DNA of 54,485 nucleotides, taken from Salinicola halimionae. Lineage in GTDB: Bacteria; Pseudomonadota; Gammaproteobacteria; Pseudomonadales; Halomonadaceae. Below the pieces are notes generated by a model, which saw nothing but the letters and a program-made list of their open reading frames with translations, made no database searches and had not been told where the DNA came from. The translations under genes and the position numbers were made by a program. The stretch's first letter is position 1. Every line of letters starts with the position of its first letter. The stretch covers positions 83,655 to 138,139 of the forward strand of contig NZ_PZJQ01000007.1 of NCBI RefSeq assembly GCF_003206065.1, in the 5' to 3' direction. This document shows, one piece after another, positions 17,158-24,622 of this stretch.

Positions 17158-17769
17158 TCAAGGCGAGTCATCCTGCTGCACGGCTTCCAGTTCGAAGATC
17201 AGGGTCACGTGATCACCGACCATCTCATTGTTGACGCCATAATCCATTCCCCAGTCGCTGCGATCGAGAGCACCTCGAACCGACAATCCTAAAGTGCGCC
17301 GTCCATGACCAAACGGATAAACCTCGTCCTTGTTCAGTGTCACATCAAGCGTTACCGGCTCAGTATGCCCCAGCATGGTGAGCTCCCCCTCGAGCGTGCC
17401 GGTGGTCGGTGATGAGGGCTCGAAGTGAGAGGCCACGAAATGCAGCCGGGGATAATCGTCGGCATCCAGAAAATCGTCTTCACGAAGGTGGCGGTCACGA
17501 GCGTCGAGATTGGTGAAAACGCTGTTGGTCTGGATCGTGATCTCCGCCGAACTCAACGTCTGCATCTCCCGGTCGTAGACGAAACTGCCCTCGCCTTCCA
17601 GAAACTGGCCCAGCAGATTCTCATAACCCATGTGCTCCACCATGAAAGCAATGGTGAAGTGCTCGGGATCGATCTCGAAATGTCGGGGCTCGGCTTGCGC
17701 CGTCGATATCGTCGAAGACAGCAAAAGGGCCAGGGACGCGGTCAGTAAAGGCAATCGCATTGGGCCCAT
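17158..17769 (-). CDS. YceI-family periplasmic lipid-binding protein
   Basis: Secreted YceI-like lipocalin-fold protein, 203 residues. An N-terminal signal peptide (MRLPLLTASLALLLSSTISTAQA) with cleavage after AQA is clear. The mature part begins with the family pattern HFEIDPEHFTIAFMVEHMGYENLLGQF and has SVFTNLDARDRHLREDDFLDADDYP and the closing GDHVTLIFELEAV. Relatives bind polyisoprenoids or other amphiphiles in the periplasm. The ATG at 17769 is taken because AAGGAG lies five bases upstream. It follows the CDP-alcohol phosphatidyltransferase by 61 bp on the same strand and is probably co-transcribed, which suggests a lipid substrate from that pathway. Confidence 0.92.
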   Translation of the reverse strand: MGPMRLPLLTASLALLLSSTISTAQAEPRHFEIDPEHFTIAFMVEHMGYENLLGQFLEGEGSFVYDREMQTLSSAEITIQTNSVFTNLDARDRHLREDDFLDADDYPRLHFVASHFEPSSPTTGTLEGELTMLGHTEPVTLDVTLNKDEVYPFGHGRRTLGLSVRGALDRSDWGMDYGVNNEMVGDHVTLIFELEAVQQDDSP

Positions 17770-17830
17770 GAGGACTCCTTGTCATGAAGAGGAATAGGGG
17801 GAAGAAGGAAGCGCTGGCGTTCGAAGGTGA

Positions 17831-18592
17831 TCAAAATTCGGTATCGTCGACAGGCCGTCGGCGCCAGAGCCAGACGATGTCCCGACCGAAGGAGAGCGCC
17901 AGCAACAGCGCCGCCAGCAGTGCAAATCCGCTAGCCCAGGCGGGTTCGATGAAAGGCAGCAGGCAGACCATCAACGTCGCCACCTGCCAGACGCAGACCG
18001 TCTTGCGCAGGACGCTATCGGGCAGCGCACGATTGAGCCAGGGCGAATAGATTCCCGCAATCACGAACGCGTAACGAGCCAGCCCGATGACTAGAATCCA
18101 AGAGCCGACCTTGCCCAAGGCAATCACTGCCGTACACAGCACGACGATGAAAAATGCGTCCAGCTCCATATCGAAGCGTGCGCCAAATGCGCTCGACGAG
18201 CCGGTTCGACGTGCCACCCAGCCATCGATACCGTCGAGCGACAACGCCAGCAACGCCAACGCGGCAATACCCTCGGCATGTCGCTGGATAAAATCCGGAT
18301 AAACCACGACACCTGCGATGATGGCGATCAGTACGGCACGGATCAACGTGATGCGATTGGCCCAGCCGAGACCGTGACGAGACGCAGGCCAAGCCCACAG
18401 CACCGCCGTGGCGATCGCCACATAGATCCCGCCCGCGGTGAAGCGCAACCCCAAAGGAGCGGAAAATGCCCACTGCACCCATTCGGTCAACAAGGCGACC
18501 AGAGCCAAGCCCGCCGCCAGCTCGACCCACCCCCGAATGGACCGGAACCGCCGTGAAGGCGCCACCGGTATACGCGCCGACGAATGTCGCAT
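17831..18592 (-). CDS. CDP-alcohol phosphatidyltransferase-family membrane protein (second copy, not PgsA)
   Basis: Integral membrane transferase of the CDP-alcohol phosphatidyltransferase superfamily, 253 residues from ATG 18592. That start is chosen over 18778 because GGGAGG precedes it, and the longer version is Arg-rich and non-family-like. The catalytic signature DGIDGWVARRTGSSSAFG then ARFDMELDA keeps the DG-x2-AR-x8-G-x3-D-x3-D spacing. Several hydrophobic helices flank it. The acceptor alcohol cannot be told. Since pgsA is elsewhere in the window, this copy has a separate job. It is divergent from the MDR-PTPS-GT-MT operon. A GTAC-N7-GTAC dyad (18660-18674) lies 68 bp upstream of its start, and a second one nearer the divergent operon, suggesting shared control. 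Confidence 0.88.
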   Translation of the reverse strand: MRHSSARIPVAPSRRFRSIRGWVELAAGLALVALLTEWVQWAFSAPLGLRFTAGGIYVAIATAVLWAWPASRHGLGWANRITLIRAVLIAIIAGVVVYPDFIQRHAEGIAALALLALSLDGIDGWVARRTGSSSAFGARFDMELDAFFIVVLCTAVIALGKVGSWILVIGLARYAFVIAGIYSPWLNRALPDSVLRKTVCVWQVATLMVCLLPFIEPAWASGFALLAALLLALSFGRDIVWLWRRRPVDDTEF

Positions 18593-18659
18593 CGCTGGAT
18601 CCCTCCCATCGCAAGATCGTAGTCTGACTCCCGTCCGGCGCAGTCGCCATCGATATCCG

Positions 18660-18674
18660 GTACGCGATCCGTAC
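18660..18674. promoter_or_regulatory. Operator-like dyad GTAC-N7-GTAC (weak copy)
   Basis: GTACG-CGATC-CGTAC, five-base arms around a five-base centre. Same geometry and a similar centre (ATC shared) to the dyad at 18838-18856. It sits upstream of the CDP-alcohol phosphatidyltransferase start. Confidence 0.5.
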
Positions 18675-18837
18675 AAGTTTGGATGCACTTTGCCTCTTTT
18701 GCGAGAAACGCGCTTCAACCGACACGCATAGCCATCCACGAATGGCTCCACGGCCGGAACGAACAGAGAATCCGACACCCAGAAGGCACGCCCCTCGCGA
18801 CCGCCATGTCAGTCAATCTCAATCCGCCGATTTTTAT

Positions 18838-18856
18838 TTGTACACTATCTGTACAA
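18838..18856. promoter_or_regulatory. Operator-like perfect dyad TTGTACA-N5-TGTACAA
   Basis: Seven-base perfect inverted arms around CTATC. It overlaps a TACAAT that could be a -10 box and lies 134 bp upstream of the MDR gene. Probably a repressor or activator site for the divergent cluster. The regulator is not in the window or not recognised. Confidence 0.65.
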
Positions 18857-18989
18857 TGCTAAATCGTCACATTCTGCCATACTCCCTCATAGGATAACGT
18901 CGAACCAAAGCGATACGAACTAAAGTAAGACGAACTCGAACAACGGCGAGCCGGCCACTCATATCTGTCTTCATGGAGCGAAGCTTTCA

Positions 18990-19961
18990 ATGACCACGCC
19001 TTACGCCCACGCTTTCTGGTCACTCGGCGACGGTACCGGTGAAATTCGCCAAGCCGAGCTCAGTGCCAGCGGCGACCTGATGGTGAGAACCTGCTACTCG
19101 GCCATCAGTCGTGGCAGCGAGACTCTGGTTTTCAACGGCCAGGTGCCGGTCAGTGAATACCAGCGAATGCGCGCACCGTTTCAAAGCGGCGAGTTCCCAG
19201 GCCCGGTCAAATATGGCTATTCCAATGTCGGCGTCGTCGAACAGGGCGCTCACGACTGGCACGGTCGGTATGTCTACTGCCTTCACCCTCATCAGACCCA
19301 TTACCGCGTCACCGTCGACGACGTTGTCCCGCTGCCAGCCGACGTGCCACCGCAACGGGCAATCCTCGGCGCCAACATGGAGACGGCACTCAACGCCTTG
19401 TGGGATGCCGCTCCCGGCATTGGAGACCGTATCAGTGTCATCGGTGCCGGCGTGGTCGGCTCTCTGGTAGCGTGGCTTTGTGCTCGGTTACCCGGCGCCC
19501 ACGTCCAGTTGATCGATATCGATGAGCGCAAACGTTTCCTCGGCGATGCTCTGGCCGTCGATTTTCGCACCCCGGAAACGGCCGCTGCCGAACAGGATCT
19601 GGTCATCCATGCCAGTGCTTCCGATGCTGGCCTGCAGACGGCTCTTTCTTTGGCCGGGTTCGAAGCGACCGTGCTCGAAATGAGCTGGTACGGCAGCCGC
19701 GAGGTCAACCTGCCGCTCGGCGAAGCCTTCCACGCTCGTCGCCTGACGCTGCGTTCGAGCCAGGTCGGCAGCGTGTCGCCCGGCCATCGTCCTCGCTGGG
19801 ATCACAAGCGGCGGCTCTCTCTCGCCCTGTCGCTACTCAACCACGACTGTCTGGATGTACTGATCAGCGGAGAAAGCCACTTCCGGGATCTGCCAGAGAC
19901 ACTGAAGCGGCTTAGCCAGCGCGACGACCATACCCTGTGCCAACGCATCCGTTACGGCTGA
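18990..19961 (+). CDS. MDR-family dehydrogenase (zinc ligands not conserved)
   Basis: Medium-chain dehydrogenase/reductase-fold oxidoreductase, 323 residues, cytoplasmic. The Rossmann motif VIGAGVVG is at about 151-157. The N-terminal catalytic region has [10 protein letters not shown] (Cys35) and [11 protein letters not shown] (71-81). Here the usual GHE zinc/catalytic motif is replaced by YGYSNVG, so it looks like the zinc-free or divergent BchC-like branch rather than a classical alcohol dehydrogenase. It is the first gene of a five-gene plus-strand operon (MDR, PTPS-like, GT4, methyltransferase, membrane protein), 91 bp before the PTPS-like gene. Substrate unknown. Context suggests a pterin- or pyrimidine-derived alcohol or ketone. 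Confidence 0.85.
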   Translation: MTTPYAHAFWSLGDGTGEIRQAELSASGDLMVRTCYSAISRGSETLVFNGQVPVSEYQRMRAPFQSGEFPGPVKYGYSNVGVVEQGAHDWHGRYVYCLHPHQTHYRVTVDDVVPLPADVPPQRAILGANMETALNALWDAAPGIGDRISVIGAGVVGSLVAWLCARLPGAHVQLIDIDERKRFLGDALAVDFRTPETAAAEQDLVIHASASDAGLQTALSLAGFEATVLEMSWYGSREVNLPLGEAFHARRLTLRSSQVGSVSPGHRPRWDHKRRLSLALSLLNHDCLDVLISGESHFRDLPETLKRLSQRDDHTLCQRIRYG

Positions 19962-20052
19962 TCCACGTAACCTGCTCGGCTCGCCAGCCGTGCGGCGAAA
20001 GCAGTCAGCGAGGAACGGTTCATCAGGTCTCAGCCATCAAGGAGCGATAGCA

Positions 20053-20451
20053 ATGTTCAGTCTGACCGTCCGCGATCACATGATGATCGCCCACAGTTTC
20101 AACAGTGACACTTTCGGCCCGGCACAGAAACTGCACGGTGCGACTTACGTGGTGGATGTCACCTTCAAGCGCCCCGAACTCGACGCGGACGATCTCGTCG
20201 TCGATATCGGTCTGGCCAGCGAGATTCTGAAACGGGTTCTCGGCGAATTCACCTTGAACAATCTCGACGAGATCGACGAGTTCAAGGGTCGTAACACCAC
20301 GACCGAGTTCATGGCGAAGGTCGTTTTCGATCGATTGGCCCACGCCATTCGCCAGGGCGAGCTGGGCGACGGCGGTCGCCATCTCACCGCACTGACGGTA
20401 ACGCTGCATGAATCGCACGTTGCCTGGGCCAGCTACGAAGGAGGCCTATGA
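20053..20451 (+). CDS. 6-pyruvoyl-tetrahydropterin synthase/QueD-family protein lacking catalytic residues
   Basis: T-fold protein of the PTPS/QueD family, 132 residues. ATG 20053 is chosen because AAGGAG lies just upstream. A frame from 19990 has no support. The fold is recognisable from HMMIAHSF (His14, zinc ligand), [26 protein letters not shown] and LHESHVAW (Glu120). Key residues differ: the HGH zinc pair is HGA (His28, Ala30), the nucleophilic Cys that precedes it in active enzymes is absent, and the Asp-His pair of the catalytic triad is Gly-Glu ([10 protein letters not shown]). It probably binds a pterin-like ligand or does another reaction, not the standard PTPS/QueD chemistry. Its stop overlaps the glycosyltransferase start (ATGA). 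Confidence 0.88.
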   Translation: MFSLTVRDHMMIAHSFNSDTFGPAQKLHGATYVVDVTFKRPELDADDLVVDIGLASEILKRVLGEFTLNNLDEIDEFKGRNTTTEFMAKVVFDRLAHAIRQGELGDGGRHLTALTVTLHESHVAWASYEGGL

Positions 20452-21512
20452 GCGACTTCACCCTTATCGTCGCCGGCGACCCCGGCCAACTGACAGGCGG
20501 CTACGTCTACGACGCGCGAATTGTCGAGGCGCTGCGCGCCAGCGGATGGCAGATCGACGTGGTCGGACTCGACGGGCGCTTCCCGGAGCCTGACGCCGTC
20601 GCCTCTCATGCTCTGGATAGTGCCCTGACCACGCTACCGGACGGCAGTCGAGCCGTCATCGACGGGCTCGCCATGGGCGGGCTGCCGGCGATCGTCGAGC
20701 GTCACGCGTCGCGACTGTCGATCACCGCATTGGTGCATCACCCGCTCTCTGACGAGACCGGGCTGGGAGCACCCGAGCAGCAGCGTTTCCGGATCAGCGA
20801 AACCCGCGTGCTGGCAGCCGTCGAAAGTGTCATCGTCACCAGTGCCTACACCGCCCGACGACTCGCCGACTTCGCCGTGCCGGCCGAGAAGATCGCCGTC
20901 ATCGAGCCCGGCGTCGAGACCGGCCAGTTGGCGAGCGGTGACGGCAGCGGCACACCGCGTCTGCTCTGCATCGCCACGGTCACGCCACGCAAGGGCCAGG
21001 ACCTGCTGGTCGAAGCCCTGGCGGGCCTCACCTCGTTGCCATGGCAGTGCGACCTTATCGGTGCCCTCGATCGGGCCGACGCCTACGTCGACAAGGTACG
21101 CGACGCAATTGCGCGATATCAGTTGGGCGAACGCATTCACCTGTTGGGCTCGCAATCCAGCGGCGGCCTGAGTGCCTACTACCGACAGGCCGATCTCTTC
21201 GTGCTGCCGTCGCATTACGAAGGCTACGGCATGGTGATCACTGAAGCTCTCGCCCACGGCCTCCCGGTCGTTACCACCACGGGCGGTGCCCTGGCTCACA
21301 CCCTGCCGGACGCCGCCGGACTCAAGGTGCCACCGGGAGACGTTGCGGCACTGCGCGACGCGATCCAGTGCATGCTGGAAGAGTCTGAAACCTACCGACG
21401 CTATCAGGCAGGTGCCCGAGAGATGCGCGACACCCTCGGCGACTGGACGGCTGCCGCCACTGCCTTTGGCAAAGCCTTGAAGCGCTCCACGACAGCGGAG
21501 GCGACGCGCTGA
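20448..21512 (+). CDS. GT4-family glycosyltransferase
   Basis: Retaining GT-B glycosyltransferase, 354 residues, cytoplasmic or membrane-peripheral. The N-domain begins with a strand and Gly-rich loop ([16 protein letters not shown]). The C-domain has [16 protein letters not shown] at about 176 and the EX7E motif in [18 protein letters not shown] (Glu258/Glu266), which binds the nucleotide-sugar. It starts in ATGA overlap with the PTPS-like gene and its stop shares one base with the next ATG, so the five genes are translated together. The acceptor is unknown. The neighbours suggest a pterin-like or lipid acceptor. Confidence 0.9.
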   Translation: MSDFTLIVAGDPGQLTGGYVYDARIVEALRASGWQIDVVGLDGRFPEPDAVASHALDSALTTLPDGSRAVIDGLAMGGLPAIVERHASRLSITALVHHPLSDETGLGAPEQQRFRISETRVLAAVESVIVTSAYTARRLADFAVPAEKIAVIEPGVETGQLASGDGSGTPRLLCIATVTPRKGQDLLVEALAGLTSLPWQCDLIGALDRADAYVDKVRDAIARYQLGERIHLLGSQSSGGLSAYYRQADLFVLPSHYEGYGMVITEALAHGLPVVTTTGGALAHTLPDAAGLKVPPGDVAALRDAIQCMLEESETYRRYQAGAREMRDTLGDWTAAATAFGKALKRSTTAEATR

Positions 21513-22450
21513 TGTCGATGCCGTCACCACCTGCCACCGACGCTCCGTTAAGCGACGCCCTGTTCAGCGATCAGTGGCTGACGCTGCGTGAGCCCACCGA
21601 TCACCTGGCGCGCGATGCTCAGCTCACCCACGCCGCGGATCGATGGCTGGCGCGCCGTGCCGCGCCGACCCGGCCTTCCGAGACTCAGCCATTAGTAACA
21701 GGACGCACGCTGGTCGATCTAGGATGCGGTAGCGGTTCGAACCTGCGCTATCTGGCGCCGCGGCTGCACGGCGCGCAGCACTGGCGCCTGATCGATCACG
21801 ACGCCGAACTGCTGGCCCATGCTCGACTGCGCTGTGAACAGCTGACCAGTGCCGATGCGCGACCGATTCATCTGGAGTCCCACACCGCTAGCCTGGCGGA
21901 TACCTGGAAGCACGGTCTGCAAGGCGCCGATCTGGTCACGGCTTCGGCACTATTTGACCTGCTGACGCCTGCCGATGTCGAAGCATTGGCGGACGCCTGT
22001 CAGAACCACGACTGCGCCGTGTTGTTCGCACTCAGCGTCGATGGCCATATTCGCTTCCACGATGCCAGCGGGGCCGCGTTATTCAGCGATGACGACCGCT
22101 TCATGCTGGCGGCGCTGGAGATGCATCAACACCGCGACAAGGGCAGCGGCCCGGCCATGGGGACAAAGGCATCGTACTACCTGCGCGAGAACTTCCATCG
22201 TCGCGACTACCTCGTCCGCGAAGCCACTTCGCCCTGGCGTCTCGGGCCCGAGTCACTGACGCTCGCCGAGTCCCTGCTGGCCGGCTGGCGCAGCGCGCTC
22301 CACGAGCAGCTGCCACAGCAGATCAGCCGCATCGACCGTTGGCATGGCGAACGTCTCGAAGGGCTGATGCGTGAAAAGCTGACATTGACCGTCGGCCATA
22401 AAGACATGTTCGCCACACCGATGGCGACCGCCTCGGGAACGCCAGCGTGA
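21512..22450 (+). CDS. Class I SAM-dependent methyltransferase
   Basis: 312-residue Rossmann methyltransferase. SAM-binding motif I is TLVDLGCGSGSNLRYLAP at about 69-87, followed by an acidic residue in WRLIDHDAELLAHA and the motif-IV region GADLVTASALFDLLTP. The first about 65 residues carry DALFSDQWLTLREPTDHLAR, common in this subgroup. ATG 21512 follows GCGGAGGCG. Translation is coupled to the glycosyltransferase (TGATG) and to the next gene (GTGA overlap). The substrate is not predictable. It likely methylates the product of the upstream enzymes. Confidence 0.88.
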   Translation: MSMPSPPATDAPLSDALFSDQWLTLREPTDHLARDAQLTHAADRWLARRAAPTRPSETQPLVTGRTLVDLGCGSGSNLRYLAPRLHGAQHWRLIDHDAELLAHARLRCEQLTSADARPIHLESHTASLADTWKHGLQGADLVTASALFDLLTPADVEALADACQNHDCAVLFALSVDGHIRFHDASGAALFSDDDRFMLAALEMHQHRDKGSGPAMGTKASYYLRENFHRRDYLVREATSPWRLGPESLTLAESLLAGWRSALHEQLPQQISRIDRWHGERLEGLMREKLTLTVGHKDMFATPMATASGTPA

Positions 22451-23511
22451 AACGCTGGCTTGCACCGGGGCTGCGTCTGGCGGCGACGCTGGCGCTACTC
22501 GGCATGCTGGCCTGGCAGCTGGACACCCGAGATCTGCTGGATCGACTCGGCGAGCTGTCGCCCGGCTGGGTATTGCTGGCCATCCTCATCGGCGTTCCCC
22601 AGGTCGTACTGTCGGCCTGGCGCTGGCGCATGACGGCGCATCAGGTAGGAATCGCCCTGCCCTGGCCTACCGCCATTCGCGAATACTATCTGGCGACGTT
22701 TCTGAATCAGGTGCTGCCCGGCGGTGTCGTGGGCGATGCCGCGCGGGCCTGGCGCCACGGCAGCGCCGGGCAGACGTCGAATGCGCCATCAAAATCGCAG
22801 TCCGGCCCGGCAATCCGCGCCGTGATCATCGAGCGCGCTTCCGGTCAGGTCGCCCTGCTGGGCGTCGCCATTCTGGCGATAGTCCTTTCACCCGCGCTGC
22901 GCGGGGGCATTCGTCAACTATGGCACGCACACGCTGGCGCCGGTTGGGTGGGCATCATCGGGCTATCGTTGACTGCCGTTTTAGTGCTTGTGGCCGCTTT
23001 CGGGCTGACGCGGAGCCCAGCAGGGGCAGCGTTGAAACGGTTCTGGCAGGATCTTCATCGTGCCCTGCTGACGGTCAAAGTATGGCCCGCACAACTCGCA
23101 AGCTCGCTGCTGGTCGTCGCGACCTATATCGCGGTATTCCTGTGCGCCGCCCGCGCGCTCGGCCTCGAACGTCCCATTGGCGAGCTGTTGCCGCTGATCC
23201 CCCCGCTACTGATGGCAATGGCGATTCCGCTGACCGTCGCCGGCTGGGGGTTACGTGAAGGCGCCGCCGCCGTGATCTGGCCGCTGGCTGGCCTGCCGAC
23301 GCAGGAGGGGGTGTTGCTATCGGTGACCTACGGCCTGCTGATCCTCGCCGGGAGCCTGCCCGGCCTGGCCGTGCTGTTGATGGATCATCGGTCGGCCCGC
23401 CGGGGTGCTGGCCGGCGAGCTGCTGATCGGCGAATGGTCAGGGACATACAGACTTTCACCCCCGATAGCGTCGTTCCTGATCGCCTCGCCTCGGGAGGAG
23501 AGCCAAGATGA
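22447..23511 (+). CDS. LPG-synthase-TM / UPF0104-family membrane protein (flippase-like)
   Basis: Integral membrane protein of about 354 residues with seven to eight hydrophobic helices, of the family that forms the flippase half of MprF and includes YbhN/AglD-type proteins. Conserved features are the SAWRWRMTAHQVGI and YYLATFLNQVLPGGVVGDAARAWR segments, the latter being the family hallmark, and AIRAVIIERASGQVALL. It lacks the cytosolic aminoacyl-transferase domain. GTG 22447 overlaps the methyltransferase stop. As last gene of the operon it probably moves a glycosylated lipid or exported metabolite across the inner membrane. This role is inferred from family and context. Confidence 0.85.
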   Translation: MKRWLAPGLRLAATLALLGMLAWQLDTRDLLDRLGELSPGWVLLAILIGVPQVVLSAWRWRMTAHQVGIALPWPTAIREYYLATFLNQVLPGGVVGDAARAWRHGSAGQTSNAPSKSQSGPAIRAVIIERASGQVALLGVAILAIVLSPALRGGIRQLWHAHAGAGWVGIIGLSLTAVLVLVAAFGLTRSPAGAALKRFWQDLHRALLTVKVWPAQLASSLLVVATYIAVFLCAARALGLERPIGELLPLIPPLLMAMAIPLTVAGWGLREGAAAVIWPLAGLPTQEGVLLSVTYGLLILAGSLPGLAVLLMDHRSARRGAGRRAADRRMVRDIQTFTPDSVVPDRLASGGEPR

Positions 23512-23513
23512 GA

Positions 23514-24416
23514 TCACTCTCCAGCCGCCGCGTGATCGCGCAGGTCCAGGTCGAACAGCATGTCGTCGCCCAGCTGGAAATGGCGACAGGCCGGTCGCAG
23601 CGCGCCATCCAGCGTATCGATCTCCGGCAGCGTCAGCGCCGGACGGCCGGAGCCGATCAGCATCGGTGCGACGACGCTGTGCAGTCGGTCGAGACAGTCC
23701 GCTTCGAGAAACCGCGAGATCGTAAGCCCCCCGCCCTCGACCAGAATCCGCCGATGGCCATGCTCGGCCAGCAGCGCCACGATCTGCGCCGGGTCGATAC
23801 CGGACGACCCCGGCGACAGCGATTTCACGCTGACGTGATCAGCGTCACCGTGGCCGGCCACGCCTTCGTTGACGATATGCCAGGTCGGCGCAACCGGCTG
23901 TCGGAACACGCCTCGCTCTACCGGCACTCGCCCGCGCGGGTCGAGCACCACGCGCAAGGGATTGTCGCCCTCGACGTGGCGAACCGTGAGCTGCGGATCA
24001 TCGGCGTCCACCGTTCCTGCGCCCACGACGACGGCATCCACCAGCGCCCGCAGTTGGTGAAGGTGTACCAGGCTCTGCGCCCCGGTGACGTAGTGGGAAG
24101 CACCACTCGCCGTGGCGATTCGGCCGTCCAGGCTCTGACCGATCTGGGCAATGACGCAGGGATCACGAGACGTGTCCGTCATGCACCACGGCAACCAGAT
24201 CGACAGCAGTCGAGCGGCCTGATCGTCGACCTGATGATTGCAGGTCCAGCCGCCGTGAGCGTCGATTTCGAGGCGCAGATCGCCCTCGACAATGACGCCG
24301 TCGAAGCGCGCTTCGGCAGTGCCATCCCGGGTCAGTGCTGCCACGCGACGAATCCAGCGCCAAGCCCTGACGCTCTGCTCGGAAGCGATCGGCAGGGAAG
24401 GTATGCGAAGAGTCAT
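23514..24416 (-). CDS. RibD C-terminal-type (dihydrofolate-reductase fold) pyrimidine reductase, stand-alone
   Basis: NADPH-dependent reductase with the RibD C-terminal/RIB7 fold, 300 residues, without a deaminase domain. The reductase starts at about residue 80 with QIGQSLDGRIATASGASHYVTG, then ALVDAVVVGAGTVDADDPQLTVR and ILVEGGGLTISRFLEADCLDRLHSVVAPMLIGSGR. The first about 75 residues are a separate segment with Trp-Arg repeats. ATG 24416 has AAGGAG five bases before it. The longer frame to 24575 was rejected. It is convergent with the flippase-like gene (stops 2 bp apart) and divergent from the RibA-like gene. In riboflavin synthesis this fold reduces the ribosyl side chain. Here it probably acts in the neighbouring cluster. 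Confidence 0.88.
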   Translation of the reverse strand: MTLRIPSLPIASEQSVRAWRWIRRVAALTRDGTAEARFDGVIVEGDLRLEIDAHGGWTCNHQVDDQAARLLSIWLPWCMTDTSRDPCVIAQIGQSLDGRIATASGASHYVTGAQSLVHLHQLRALVDAVVVGAGTVDADDPQLTVRHVEGDNPLRVVLDPRGRVPVERGVFRQPVAPTWHIVNEGVAGHGDADHVSVKSLSPGSSGIDPAQIVALLAEHGHRRILVEGGGLTISRFLEADCLDRLHSVVAPMLIGSGRPALTLPEIDTLDGALRPACRHFQLGDDMLFDLDLRDHAAAGE

Positions 24417-24552
24417 GGTCACTCCTTGGCCAGACGGCATGACAGGGTAGCAAAAATCGTCGTAGCAAAGATCACCGAGCGGGAGGCGGTGGCCGCCATT
24501 GGCGCATGTCCGCCAGCCACGCAGACCCCGGTATGAGGGATGTGAATCACCA

Positions 24553-24612
24553 ATGAAACGAATCATGGATGACACGCATCATGGACGACACGAATCATGG
24601 ATGACAATGTGA
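24553..24612 (+). CDS. Possible 19-codon upstream ORF before the RibA-like gene
   Basis: ATG at 24553 to TGA at 24610-24612 encodes a His/Met-rich 19-mer whose stop overlaps the GAGGAG ribosome site of the RibA-like gene. It is made almost entirely from the 16-bp repeat and has no clear ribosome site of its own. It could be a leader peptide, or chance. Confidence 0.25.
   Translation: MKRIMDDTHHGRHESWMTM
24558..24605. repeat. 16-bp tandem repeat, three copies
   Basis: ACGAATCATGGATGAC at 24558-24573 and 24590-24605 are identical. The middle copy, 24574-24589, differs at two positions. It lies in the 5' leader of the RibA-like gene, ending 12 bp before its ribosome site region. Confidence 0.92.
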
Positions 24613-24622
24613 GGAGACGAGC

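Larger units (their letters stand above)
18593..18989. other. Divergent regulatory region between CDP-alcohol transferase and MDR operon
   Basis: About 400 bp, no gene. It contains two inverted repeats with the same GTAC-N7-GTAC core, at 18660-18674 and 18840-18854, 180 bp apart centre to centre, one near each divergent transcription unit. AT-rich sequence (TTTTTATTTG, 18831-18840) precedes the second. Confidence 0.6.

Noticed and set aside
18838-18856. LitR/CarH-type light-responsive operator
   Set aside because: The TGTACA half-sites fit, but the five-base spacing differs from the longer spacing I recall for that family, and no MerR-type regulator is in the window.
24417-24622. FMN riboswitch before the RibA-like gene
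   Set aside because: None of the conserved RFN-element blocks (such as AGGGGCGGG- or GACCGACGGT-like segments) can be seen in the leader.
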